In this document: positions 26,246 through 35,104 of the stretch, one piece after another
Position numbering within the stretch: position 1 is the stretch's first letter
Layout: each line of letters starts with the position of its first letter
Origin: Sulfitobacter sp. BSw21498
GTDB lineage: Bacteria > Pseudomonadota > Alphaproteobacteria > Rhodobacterales > Rhodobacteraceae
Reading direction: 5' to 3'
Assembly (NCBI RefSeq): GCF_006064855.1
Contig: NZ_CP040754.1
Location: 83,548 to 147,547, forward strand
Length of the DNA: 64,000 nt
Made by a program: the position numbers and the translations under genes
Notes under the pieces: generated by a model
Databases searched by the model: none
Told to the model about the DNA's origin: nothing
Seen by the model: only the letters and a program-made list of their open reading frames with translations

Positions 26246-28610
26246 TGAAACTAACGACGAAGCCGTCGATACCCGCACTTTGACGCCGACCTGGTACGCC
26301 CGGGAAACCCGCCTCGCGCATATGCTGCCCTATGTCAGTCTGGTCGATGACCAGACTGTGCGGACGCGGGTGAACGAGCTGTTCCAGTGTATCCGGCTGG
26401 ACGGTGTCAACAGCTACACGACCGATGATGCGTATCTCGACAAGGTCACAGCACTCTTTGCCCGTCTCGTCGCCCAGCTAGGTCCAGAATTCAGCTATTA
26501 CGTGCATAAGGTCTCAAAAGCGATCGCGCCGGAGCTTGAACCCGTGCGCGCCGGGAGTTTTGCAGGCGAAGTGGATCGCCAGTGGCGCGAGAAGCTGGCG
26601 ACCAGCGGGCTGCGCGACAAAACACTGACACTCACAGTCATGCACCGTCCGCCGTCCAAGAGTTTTCTTCCGTTCCTCAATCGCAGCGCACCTGAGCGCT
26701 TCAAAGAAGAAACACAAAAACGCCTTCGACGGCTGAACGAGGCCGTGAATGTCTTTGCCTCGGGGCTGGCCGATCTCAAACCGCGCGTGCTGTCGGCGAA
26801 GTCTGGTGAACTGGTTGGGTTCCTCGGGGCGCTCAATACCGGTCAGGAACTGCCGCTCTTTCCTGCCAGTACCTACGGTTTCCTGTCCTTCAATGTTGCC
26901 AACACCCGCGTGACCTTCCGGGAAGATCATTTTGAACTTTCCGACGGCGTGGTTGGCCATCGCTATGGCAAGAGCTTCACCATCGGCGAATACTCCGAGG
27001 CAACCTCCTGCACCATGTTCGACATGCTCAACCTGCCTGTCGACATGATAGTCACCCATTCGTTCACGCCAATCAATTCCAACCTCATGGCCGGGCGGAT
27101 CAAGCGACAGAAACGACAGATGCAGGCGTCACAGGACGCGGCCCTGTCGCTGATGGAAGCGCTGGATATCGCCGCGGATGATCTCGAGGCGAAACGCCAG
27201 AGCTTTGGTGAACACCATATGGTCGTGACGATCTTCTGCGACACGCTTGATGAACTGCAGACGTTGAGCGCTGAAATCGTCAACGCCGCCGCAGCTGAAG
27301 GCGTGAAGATGATCGGCGAGCGGGTTGCAGCGAAAGCGCATTATCTCAGCCAACATCCCGGCAACCAACCCAAGCGCGTGCGCGCCAGTGCCATCACCAA
27401 TCGCAACTTTGCAGATTTCGCGGCGTTTCATCGAACGCAACTTGGCAAGGACGCCAGTGAGGTGCCTTGGGGCAAAGTGATCACCATGCTGCCGACGCCG
27501 GAGCAAAGTGCCTATCGGTTTTCGTATCACGAGCAAGGCAGCCCAGACAAAGAACCTACCAGCGGTCACACCCTGATCATGGGGCGGCCCGGCTCAGGTA
27601 AATCCGTCCTCTCCGCATTTCTTATGACCCAAGCCCGTCGAGCAGGCGCGCGGATCTTCGTCTTTGATTACCGACTTGGTATGGAGATGGCGGTCCGCGC
27701 TAATGGGGGCAGCTATGCTGCGTTGAAGGCTGGACAAGCCACCGGCCTCAACCCGCTTTGGACCGAGGTGGACGATCGCGGCACGGCTTGGTTGTCGGAC
27801 TGGCTGGCCACCCTGCTCTACCGCGCGGACAAGCCGCTGACGCCTGTCCAAATGAACCGCATCCAAGAGGTCGTGCGCCAGAACGCAAACGCTACGGATC
27901 CAGCTTTGCGTAATTGGAAAGACTTTGCCTCGCTCTTTGTCTCCACCGATGATGGCGGCGATTTGCACCAACGCCTGCTCGAGTGGACCAGCGATGGTCG
28001 CTATGGCTGGATATTTGGCCAATCCTTGGAAGACACGTTCTCTCTCGAAGGCGACGTCGTTGGCTTTGATCTGACTGGCATTCTGGATTCTGAGTCCGAG
28101 AAAGAACGCATGGCCGTTCTGAGCTACCTGTTCCGCCGCGTCGAACGTGAGATTGAAGACCGCCACCCCACTATCATCATCATCGATGAGGCCTGGAAAG
28201 CCCTCGACAACGCCTACTTTGCCGAACGCCTGTCCAACTGGCTGGTGACGGCGCGCAAGCAAAACACCGTAGCTGTGATGATGACGCAATATGCAAGCCA
28301 GCTGGAACGCACGCGCACCGGCAAGACCATCGTTGAAGCGGTGCCAACGCAAATTCTTCTACCCAACATCCGCGCCCATGCGTCCGACTACGCCATGCTG
28401 AACCTCTTCGAGAAAGAACTCGACGTGTTGCTGAACACAGGCAGCAATTCACGACTGGCGCTTATTCGCGACGACCAAGGTTCCATTGTTGTCGATGCAG
28501 ATCTCAGGGCTTTAGGCCCCAACCTCACCATCCTTGGCGGCATGGAAAAAGGCGAAGCCCTTGTTGGTGCTGACTACCGCGACCGTCCTGATTTCTGGAG
28601 ACTGCTATGA
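26235..28610 (+). CDS. virB4: VirB4 ATPase of the type IV secretion system
   Basis: About 791 residues from ATG at 26235 (an ATG at 26220 is also in frame). N-terminal VirB4/CagE domain, then the AAA-type motor: Walker A LIMGRPGSGKSVLS at about nt 27577, Walker B TIIIIDEAWKALDNAYF at about nt 28170, and MMTQYASQLERTRTGKTI near the C-terminal sensor. It powers pilus biogenesis and DNA transfer. It overlaps virB3 by 11 bases and the next gene by four. Confidence 0.95.
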   Translation: MPRDETNDEAVDTRTLTPTWYARETRLAHMLPYVSLVDDQTVRTRVNELFQCIRLDGVNSYTTDDAYLDKVTALFARLVAQLGPEFSYYVHKVSKAIAPELEPVRAGSFAGEVDRQWREKLATSGLRDKTLTLTVMHRPPSKSFLPFLNRSAPERFKEETQKRLRRLNEAVNVFASGLADLKPRVLSAKSGELVGFLGALNTGQELPLFPASTYGFLSFNVANTRVTFREDHFELSDGVVGHRYGKSFTIGEYSEATSCTMFDMLNLPVDMIVTHSFTPINSNLMAGRIKRQKRQMQASQDAALSLMEALDIAADDLEAKRQSFGEHHMVVTIFCDTLDELQTLSAEIVNAAAAEGVKMIGERVAAKAHYLSQHPGNQPKRVRASAITNRNFADFAAFHRTQLGKDASEVPWGKVITMLPTPEQSAYRFSYHEQGSPDKEPTSGHTLIMGRPGSGKSVLSAFLMTQARRAGARIFVFDYRLGMEMAVRANGGSYAALKAGQATGLNPLWTEVDDRGTAWLSDWLATLLYRADKPLTPVQMNRIQEVVRQNANATDPALRNWKDFASLFVSTDDGGDLHQRLLEWTSDGRYGWIFGQSLEDTFSLEGDVVGFDLTGILDSESEKERMAVLSYLFRRVEREIEDRHPTIIIIDEAWKALDNAYFAERLSNWLVTARKQNTVAVMMTQYASQLERTRTGKTIVEAVPTQILLPNIRAHASDYAMLNLFEKELDVLLNTGSNSRLALIRDDQGSIVVDADLRALGPNLTILGGMEKGEALVGADYRDRPDFWRLL

Positions 28611-28774
28611 AACGCACTTTGACCCTTCTCGCCGCACTCGGCGTCCTCGCCTCCTGCGCGCAGTACCAAGAGCCTCAAGCCAACTGCTTTACGTTCTTGG
28701 CTGCCGTTGCTCCGGTTGCGCCAGATTGCATCTTTACCCCTATGAACGGGTCGGAGGGTGATGTTGCTGTCTAA
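28607..28774 (+). CDS. Small lipoprotein (VirB7-like position)
   Basis: 55 residues, starting on the virB4 stop (ATGA). A lipobox LASC gives a predicted lipidated Cys near residue 17, followed by a short tail with two further Cys and several Pro. Size, lipobox and operon position resemble VirB7, the outer-membrane lipoprotein that pairs with VirB9, although the gene is not directly before virB8/B9. The assignment is by analogy. Confidence 0.72.
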   Translation: MKRTLTLLAALGVLASCAQYQEPQANCFTFLAAVAPVAPDCIFTPMNGSEGDVAV

Positions 28775-29918
28775 GCTCGCTCATATCCTCTGCGTGTCTT
28801 TGCTGCCCGGTCTCGCGGTCGCACAAGGCGTGCCAACGGTCGACAACGGTCTGACCGCGCGCGACATTGTGGAAACCGGTGATCGTGAAGTCGATCTTGC
28901 GACTCAAGCTGACAAGCTATCCGTGCGCGAACTCATCGCCGAGATCGAGCGCGAACAACTGGAAACGCTGGCGCGTATCCTCAATGCCCAATCGAGCTTT
29001 GGAGGCCAAGGCCTGCCCGCAATGGTGTCGGGTTTGGAATCTGGCAGTGGAGATCCTGCCCGATCGGTGGAGGCAGTCTATGGCTCAGGCGAGGTTGATC
29101 CCAATCCCGCGGGGACGCAGATGTTTGGCGATGCGGCCCAGAATATCGAACAACTTATTATCCGCGTCGCTCAAGAAACCAGCGGCTTTGCGGGCGTAGG
29201 GCGCGCCGGACTCTCTCCCGTCCAATGGCGCGCCCTTCTACAGGCCCTGATCTGGCAGGAAAGCCGTTTTACCATCGGTGCGCGTTCTCCCGTTGGCGCA
29301 TTTGGCCTGACCCAAATCATGCCGGGCACCGCGAGCGACCTCGGTATCAATCCTGCCTACTATGACAGCCCTTACCTGCAGGTGCATGGCGGTGCGCGGT
29401 ACTTGGCCACGCAACTCAACACCTTTGACGGCAACATCATCAACGCGCTTGCCGCCTATAACGCTGGTCCTGGAAGGGTCTTTGAGTACAGCGGCGTGCC
29501 TCCGTTCGTTGAGACCCAGCACTACGTCACCGTCATCCCAGAACGCTACAATCTTTATCTCAGCCGGATCGGCGGTATCGAAGCCCTGGGAACAATCGAT
29601 CCATCTCTTCTGGCCAATGCCAATCTCTCGATCACAGGGCATGGCGCTGCTTTCTACGGAAACAATTCCCCTGCTGCTATCAGACAGGCCGCCCTGCGGA
29701 TCCGTGACATCGTGGAGCGCATTTCGACGACCGAGGATGTGCAGGAGAGTGTCGCGCTCAACACTTATGCCCGCGCTGAACTCGTGCGCCTCGTCGCGGC
29801 TCGCATTCGCCTGCAAGCAGCAAGAACACGGGCCTTGAGCGCGGTTGAATTGGCCCAAGCCTCCGCCCGCATGGCCGAAAGGAATTTCATGGATTTCACA
29901 ATCGAGGAGATGGACTGA
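28761..29918 (+). CDS. Lytic transglycosylase embedded in a VirB5-like scaffold
   Basis: 385 residues from ATG at 28761. Signal peptide ending VAQGVP, an alpha-helical region (residues 40-80), then an SLT domain at about 150-260 with catalytic-type Glu in LIWQESRFTIGARSPVGAFG, LTQIMPGTASDLGI and [20 protein letters not shown]. The N-terminus (AQGVPTVD) and C-terminus (ESVALNTYARAEL and ERNFMDFTIEEMD) mirror the neighbouring VirB5-like protein (AQGVPVVD, ESVDLNTRVTAEL, QRFMDFTLPDL). I infer a fusion or domain insertion, giving an enzyme that may sit at the pilus base. Confidence 0.88.
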   Translation: MLLSKLAHILCVSLLPGLAVAQGVPTVDNGLTARDIVETGDREVDLATQADKLSVRELIAEIEREQLETLARILNAQSSFGGQGLPAMVSGLESGSGDPARSVEAVYGSGEVDPNPAGTQMFGDAAQNIEQLIIRVAQETSGFAGVGRAGLSPVQWRALLQALIWQESRFTIGARSPVGAFGLTQIMPGTASDLGINPAYYDSPYLQVHGGARYLATQLNTFDGNIINALAAYNAGPGRVFEYSGVPPFVETQHYVTVIPERYNLYLSRIGGIEALGTIDPSLLANANLSITGHGAAFYGNNSPAAIRQAALRIRDIVERISTTEDVQESVALNTYARAELVRLVAARIRLQAARTRALSAVELAQASARMAERNFMDFTIEEMD

Positions 29919-30733
29919 TGCATCGATCCAAATGGCTTTTGAGGACTGCCTTGGCTGGGACGCTCGCTCTCGGACTCCACGCGACGTCACCTACCTCGGT
30001 CTTCGCGCAAGGCGTTCCTGTGGTCGACACCCAAAACATCGCCCAAAATATCCAGCAGCTCCGACAGATGATCGAAGACGAGATCCTGCAAAACGAGCAG
30101 TTGGTGCAGCTCCGCGAACAGCTTGCGACACTCACCGACCAACTTGCGGAACTGCAACGCACCTATGAGGCCCTGACCCGTCTTGCCGAACTGCCGGAAA
30201 TAATCCGCACTCAAATGGAGGACGAGCTTAACGGTCTCCTCGACCAAGAGTTCGGCGATATCATCGCGACCATCGAGGCCATTAAGAATGGGGACTTCTC
30301 GGGCCTGTCCGGGTCGGGTGCAGGCGAGATCGAAACCCAGATGGACCGCGTCTTGGCTGATCTTGGATTTGACGACGACACGCTTTCGGAAATGGCCAGC
30401 AGCGGGAACGCAAGTGCCAATCGGATTGCGACCCAAGCCACAACTGGTGCGCTGGTCTCGGCCGCTGCGCAAAACAGCTACGGCGATGCAGGCCAATCAC
30501 TTGAGCGCGTCGATCGGCTGGTCGGCCTGATCGATGACATGGATGAGTTGAAGGAAAGCGTCGATCTCAACACGCGTGTGACGGCAGAACTTGCGATTGC
30601 GCTTGTTGCCATGTGGCAGCTTGAAGCCATTCAAACCGTCGGTGACGGCACCGGTGGTGTGATCGATGCCGCAACCATCGCCGAAGAGCAGCGGTTCATG
30701 GATTTCACCTTGCCTGATCTCAGTGCTGATTAA
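29918..30733 (+). CDS. virB5: VirB5/TrbJ-like minor pilin component
   Basis: 271 residues with a signal peptide ending SVFAQG, then a long helical, Gln/Leu/Glu-rich coiled coil (QNIQQLRQMIEDEILQNEQL and TLTDQLAELQRTYEALTRLA) as in VirB5/TrbJ proteins. The C-terminal RFMDFTLPDL is shared with the preceding chimera. VirB5 sits at the pilus tip and aids host recognition. The start overlaps the upstream stop (TGATG). Confidence 0.82.
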   Translation: MHRSKWLLRTALAGTLALGLHATSPTSVFAQGVPVVDTQNIAQNIQQLRQMIEDEILQNEQLVQLREQLATLTDQLAELQRTYEALTRLAELPEIIRTQMEDELNGLLDQEFGDIIATIEAIKNGDFSGLSGSGAGEIETQMDRVLADLGFDDDTLSEMASSGNASANRIATQATTGALVSAAAQNSYGDAGQSLERVDRLVGLIDDMDELKESVDLNTRVTAELAIALVAMWQLEAIQTVGDGTGGVIDAATIAEEQRFMDFTLPDLSAD

Positions 30734-30749
30734 ACCTGGGGTGTAAAGC

Positions 30750-31403
30750 GTGGTGAGTGAACAAGACATTATTGAAGAAGAGCTGGTATACGGTGCCCTG
30801 CGGCGCGAACGTCTTTGGCAGCGGCTTGGCTTGATTGGCCTCATCTTTGGTATTCTGGGGTGTCTGAGTGCTGCGGCTGTCTCGATCCTCGATATTGATC
30901 CGCCGCCCGTCGTTGTCCCTTACGATCCATCGACTGGCTTTGCACTGCCAGAAGCCTCAGTCGGAGCAACGACCGTCACAGAGAACCAAGCCATCATTGA
31001 GGCGGAAGTGTTCCGCTACATCAGTGATCGCGAGGTCTACAACCAACTCGACAACGATGTCCGGGTCCGTAGTGTGCTGCGTCGCTCGGACGGTGCCGCC
31101 GAAGCCTCTCTGCGCCAAATCTGGAATAGCGCCAATGCGGACTACCCGCCCACGCTTTATGGCACGAGCGGTCGGTTGGATGTCGAAGTCCTCAGCATCA
31201 ACCGGATCGGCACCAATCGCGCCACAGTCCGCCTGCGCAAACGCCTCAACTCCATCAATGGCGTTCAGACCGGCCTCTTCACTGCCACGCTTTTGTTTGA
31301 GTTCCGCCCTGAGGCCAGCCGCTCCATTGATCAGGTTTGGTCTAATCCCTTTGGCTTCACCGTACTGGAATATTCCATCCGCTCCGACAGATTGGAGAAC
31401 TAG
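30750..31403 (+). CDS. virB8: VirB8 inner-membrane assembly protein
   Basis: 217 residues from GTG at 30750 (a second in-frame GTG follows). Short cytoplasmic tail, one membrane segment at about residues 28-50 (GLIGLIFGILGCLSAAAVSI), then a periplasmic domain with VVPYDPSTGFALPEASVG, NDVRVRSVLRRSDGAAEASL and the NTF2-like fold end NPFGFTVLEYSIRSD. VirB8 nucleates the channel core. Confidence 0.9.
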   Translation: MVSEQDIIEEELVYGALRRERLWQRLGLIGLIFGILGCLSAAAVSILDIDPPPVVVPYDPSTGFALPEASVGATTVTENQAIIEAEVFRYISDREVYNQLDNDVRVRSVLRRSDGAAEASLRQIWNSANADYPPTLYGTSGRLDVEVLSINRIGTNRATVRLRKRLNSINGVQTGLFTATLLFEFRPEASRSIDQVWSNPFGFTVLEYSIRSDRLEN

Positions 31404-31404
31404 T

Positions 31405-32100
31405 TTGCTTACAAAGTTATTCAGTATTCTTATATTTGCCATGATGCCGGGTTTAGCCATTGCTGAAGCCATTCCGCGTGGCGGACCCAATGACAGCCGC
31501 GTCCGGCTTGCAACCTATCAAGAAGCGCAGGTCTATCGTCTCAGTGTGTCTCTGACACATGTGACCACTGTGGAATTTGGTGAGGGGGAAAGCATCCGCT
31601 CCATCATTGCAGGCGACACAGAAGGCTTTGAAATCGACGGCGTTCCGGGGGGACAGGCCTTCGCGATCAAGCCCGTCGCGCGGGGCGTCCATACCAATGT
31701 GACGGTCTATACCAATCGCCGTAGCTATTACTTCAACGTCGAAGAGACCCAAAGTCCCACCTTCTATGTCGTGCAGTTCCGCTATCCTGATGATGACGCG
31801 AGACCGGCCCGCGCCATCGCCCAACAAGCGCCCAACTATAATTATGGGGCTAGCACTCAATCCGAGTTCACTCCGACACGCGTCTGGGATGACGGGACGT
31901 TTACGTATTTCGCATTTGCCCGAAATGCGCCTGTGCCAGCCATCTTCCGATATTCCAGTGGCCGAGAGCGCACGGTAAACACGCAGGCCGTCGAGGACGG
32001 TGTAATCCGCGTCTCAGGCGTGAACACGCAGTGGGTGCTGCGTCTCGGGGAGGAGGTGGTTTGCATTCAAGCAACCCCACCAGCAGGGGCGTCATCATGA
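31405..32100 (+). CDS. virB9: VirB9/TrbG outer channel protein
   Basis: 231 residues from a TTG start at 31405, one base after the virB8 stop. TTG is chosen because it restores a complete signal peptide (LLTKLFSILIFAMMPGLAIA). The later ATG at 31441 would begin inside that hydrophobic stretch. VirB9 landmarks: HTNVTVYTNRRSYYFNVEE, VWDDGTFTYFAFARN and a C-terminal QWVLRLGEEVVCIQ. It pairs with a VirB7-type lipoprotein and VirB10. Confidence 0.88.
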   Translation: MLTKLFSILIFAMMPGLAIAEAIPRGGPNDSRVRLATYQEAQVYRLSVSLTHVTTVEFGEGESIRSIIAGDTEGFEIDGVPGGQAFAIKPVARGVHTNVTVYTNRRSYYFNVEETQSPTFYVVQFRYPDDDARPARAIAQQAPNYNYGASTQSEFTPTRVWDDGTFTYFAFARNAPVPAIFRYSSGRERTVNTQAVEDGVIRVSGVNTQWVLRLGEEVVCIQATPPAGASS

Positions 32101-33491
32101 GCGATACGGGAGACGCAGAGCTCGAGAAACGCCTCGCCGCACTAGAAATGGGCGGAAATCGAGGGAGTTCACCTAAGGCAAGACGCTCGCCCCTTCTTGC
32201 CCTCATCGTCGTCGCACTCGTTGGTGCAGGTGGCGCCGTTCTCTACGTGGTCTCCGGACCAGATGCGGAAACGGCTCTGCCAACAGCCACACCTGATGTG
32301 TTTCAAAATGAGGGTGACGGCTTCGGTGCAATCGAAGCCATACCTCCGCCCCCTGCCCCGGAAACCCAAATTGTCGTAGCCCCGACAGCGCCCAATGAGC
32401 CCAACGCAGAGCTCCTCGCGCAACTGGCTGCCCTTCAGGCCCAGATCGAGGAATTGCGCAACGCCCCGGAACCCGTCGTCGAAGAAGACACGGCGGCTGC
32501 GGGCGCCATTGATGGGCTAACAGCTCAGATCGCGGCCTTGCAAACTGCGTCCCAAACAGCTCAACAGCTGTTTCAGGACGAACTGGCGGCGCGCGATCGC
32601 GAGCTGGAACAAATCCGAATGGACTTGGAGTTGGCCCAACTTGAGGCCAATCGGCCAGTGCCTGCACCGGTTCCTATCGGGCCGTCCGAAGAAGACCTCC
32701 TTGCGCGCGAGGCAGAACGGTTGCGCCGCGAAGAGGAAGCCCGCCGCATGGCTGATCTTGAGCGCCGCGCAGCAGAAGAACGCGCGTTTCAGGAGCGCCG
32801 CACTGCATCCCCTACAATTGCATTTGGCGGAACATCAGGAGCGAATGAAATCCCGCTTGCAGAGCGCACATTCGGCGAAGTGACGGATTTTGTCCTGAAC
32901 GGCGCGCTGCCGACCTCCGTCACCCAAGCACAGGTGATCGCCAATCCTTCCAACACCATCATTCAAGGCACTATGATTCAGGCTGTCATGGAAACCGCAC
33001 TCGACAGCTCCCTGCCCGGACAAACCCGTGCAGTCGTTTCTGAGGACGTCTTCAGCTTTGATGGATCGCGCCTTCTTATCCCACGCGGGTCGCGGCTGAT
33101 CGGGCGCTATCGCTCGGGGCTAGATATTGCAAAGCAGCGCGTCACCATCGCTTGGGACCGGATCATCCTACCAGACAATCAGACCGTCCAGATCAGTTCC
33201 TTTGGCGGCGACGAATTGGGACGCTCCGGCGTGACCGGCTTCGTGGACACGCGCTTTGCGGAACGCTTTGGATCTGCAGCTCTGATTTCGCTCATCTCGG
33301 CGGCCCCAAGTGCAGCAGCCGCCTCGGTCGAAGACGAAGCCGCCGCTGGTGTTCTGGAAGATGTAGGTGACGACCTCGCCGACGCGACTGACACCGTGAT
33401 CAGCGACTATCTCTCCATCGGTCCCGTCATCTACGTCGACCAAGGCGCCCGCGTCACCGTCATGGTCGACCGCGATCTGGAGATATTTTGA
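32097..33491 (+). CDS. virB10: VirB10/TrbI channel protein
   Basis: 464 residues from ATG at 32097, overlapping virB9 by four bases. One N-terminal membrane segment (LLALIVVALVGAGGAVLYVV), a Pro/Ala-rich spacer, a charged coiled coil (residues 150-235) and the TrbI domain: GTMIQAVMETALDSSLPGQT, FDGSRLLIPRGSRLIGRYRS, GVTGFVDTRFAERFG and a final YVDQGARVTVMVDRDLEI. VirB10 spans both membranes and transduces energy from VirB4 and VirB11. Confidence 0.94.
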   Translation: MSDTGDAELEKRLAALEMGGNRGSSPKARRSPLLALIVVALVGAGGAVLYVVSGPDAETALPTATPDVFQNEGDGFGAIEAIPPPPAPETQIVVAPTAPNEPNAELLAQLAALQAQIEELRNAPEPVVEEDTAAAGAIDGLTAQIAALQTASQTAQQLFQDELAARDRELEQIRMDLELAQLEANRPVPAPVPIGPSEEDLLAREAERLRREEEARRMADLERRAAEERAFQERRTASPTIAFGGTSGANEIPLAERTFGEVTDFVLNGALPTSVTQAQVIANPSNTIIQGTMIQAVMETALDSSLPGQTRAVVSEDVFSFDGSRLLIPRGSRLIGRYRSGLDIAKQRVTIAWDRIILPDNQTVQISSFGGDELGRSGVTGFVDTRFAERFGSAALISLISAAPSAAAASVEDEAAAGVLEDVGDDLADATDTVISDYLSIGPVIYVDQGARVTVMVDRDLEIF

Positions 33492-33495
33492 TCCT

Positions 33496-34482
33496 ATGTC
33501 GCTGAGCTATCTTCAAACCTCACTTGATAAGCTGGATGCCGCGTCCCGCGACGATGTCATCGAGATTTGCATCAACCCCGACGGCACCTGCTGGGGTGAA
33601 TTCCAAGGCGATCACTTCATGCGTTTGCTGGATCAGCGGCTGTCGGAGACTGTCGTCAAAGATCTGGGCAATCAGATTGCCTCCAGCGCAAACACCACCA
33701 TGAGCAAAGACAGGCCCATCGTATCGGTCTCGATTGCCTACAAAGACCGCCCGATCCGCGCGCAGGTCATCACGCCACCTGCTGTCATGTCGGCCATGTC
33801 GATCAGCTTGCGGTTCTTCTCAAGCCTTTCTCTCGATAAAATTGAGCTGTCGTTTCTGTTTGGCAAAGAGCGCAAACTCGAAGAATTACGGCAAGAGAAA
33901 ACCCAACAACTGCGCGCAGTCGTGGTATCCGGCGTGATCGACGACGCGCTGGCCTTTTGCGTTGAGAATAGGCTCAACATGATCGTCTCGGGTGGTACGT
34001 CAACAGGCAAGACCGTGGCCGCCCGCAAGATACTTTCGCATGTCGGCGCTGAGGAGCGGATTATCACCATCGAGGAGGCCGCCGAGCTTCTGCCCGCGCA
34101 ACCTAACGTGGTGACGCTGATCGCCAACCGCGATGCAGAGTTCCAAACGGCAGACGTTCTTCTCACTGCGACGCTGCGCATGCGGCCGGATCGTATCATT
34201 CTCGGCGAGGTGCGCGGCAAAGAGGCCATGACCTTCTTGGAAGCCATTAACACGGGTCACGGCGGATCAATGACCACGCTCCATGCCGAAACCCCGCAAC
34301 TGGCGGTGCAGCGATTGGCGATCGCCGCCCTCAAAACAGAAATCCCGATGACCTATGCGGACATGGTTCGATACATCGAAAATTCCATCGACGTGATTAT
34401 CCAGACCGGGCGTCACAACGGCGCGCGCGGCATCACCGAATTTTACCTCCCCAGCATGGAACAGATTGGAGCATCAGCATGA
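33496..34482 (+). CDS. virB11: VirB11-type ATPase
   Basis: 328 residues. Secretion-superfamily hexameric ATPase: Walker A IVSGGTSTGKTVAA near residue 160, an Asp/Glu box IEEAAELLP, MRPDRIILGEVRGKEAMTFL (Walker B region) and the His box NTGHGGSMTTLHAETP. It supplies energy for pilus assembly and substrate transfer. Four-base overlap with the following small gene. Confidence 0.94.
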   Translation: MSLSYLQTSLDKLDAASRDDVIEICINPDGTCWGEFQGDHFMRLLDQRLSETVVKDLGNQIASSANTTMSKDRPIVSVSIAYKDRPIRAQVITPPAVMSAMSISLRFFSSLSLDKIELSFLFGKERKLEELRQEKTQQLRAVVVSGVIDDALAFCVENRLNMIVSGGTSTGKTVAARKILSHVGAEERIITIEEAAELLPAQPNVVTLIANRDAEFQTADVLLTATLRMRPDRIILGEVRGKEAMTFLEAINTGHGGSMTTLHAETPQLAVQRLAIAALKTEIPMTYADMVRYIENSIDVIIQTGRHNGARGITEFYLPSMEQIGASA

Positions 34483-34682
34483 AAACCTATGAGTATGAAA
34501 TCCTATCATTTCCAATGGATCGTAAAAACAGCCTCATTGAGATGCAGGCCGCGTTGAATGCGAAGGGCCAGATCGGGTGGGAGGTGGTCTCAATCAGCTC
34601 GTCCGAGTTTGCCAATATCGGGCACACGGCTTTCCTAAAACGTGAAACTTCCGAGGCCGCTGACGTTGGAGGCACGCGATGA
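34479..34682 (+). CDS. DUF4177-like small protein
   Basis: 67 residues. The pattern MKTYEYEILSFPMDRK, LNAKGQIGWEVVSISS and HTAFLKRE is that of small DUF4177-type proteins, whose shared feature is a Gly-Trp-Glu-Val turn. The function of the family is unknown. It overlaps both neighbours by four bases, so it is a genuine member of the T4SS operon. Confidence 0.72.
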   Translation: MKTYEYEILSFPMDRKNSLIEMQAALNAKGQIGWEVVSISSSEFANIGHTAFLKRETSEAADVGGTR

Positions 34683-35092
34683 CGTATCGGATTGTCTGCC
34701 TCACTTGGCTTACCGTTGGTTTGGGTCTGCTTGCACCGCCCTCGGTGGCGGAGCGCAATCTGATCCCCAGCCTCGAGAAAATTCCAGATGTCTGTTCTGA
34801 GCGCCCAAACGAACCCGATTGGATGCAAAACATCGCGCTGCGCGACGCCTACCAGCGTGTCTTGGTCCAAGACATTTATCGGGCACAGAGCATGGCGCGG
34901 ATCGTTGAAACGGGATCCTGCGACTGCGCCACGCGCTTCCCAACTTGGGATTCTGCGGAAAGCACCTTTCGGGAAAACCACGCCGATGCGGACCGTTCAG
35001 AAATGCTGCAAGCCTCGGACATTTACAACCGCCGTGCAAATGAACTTCGACCTCAAGCCCAAGCGATCTGCGAAGCCGCAGGCAATTGGTAG
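34679..35092 (+). CDS. T4SS-associated periplasmic protein of unknown function
   Basis: 137 residues with a signal peptide (CLTWLTVGLGLLAPPSVAER) and a mature, mostly helical part containing four Cys (DVCSERP, SCDCATRF, AICEAAGN), suggesting disulphides in the periplasm. Located between virB11 and virB6. Possibly an accessory or entry-exclusion protein by position only. Confidence 0.7.
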   Translation: MTYRIVCLTWLTVGLGLLAPPSVAERNLIPSLEKIPDVCSERPNEPDWMQNIALRDAYQRVLVQDIYRAQSMARIVETGSCDCATRFPTWDSAESTFRENHADADRSEMLQASDIYNRRANELRPQAQAICEAAGNW

Positions 35093-35104
35093 GGACCTCC
35101 TGAA

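Noticed and set aside
29238..29990. 250-residue minus-strand frame over the transglycosylase
   Set aside because: It lies entirely over the coding strand of a clear enzyme and lacks a start signal or domain.
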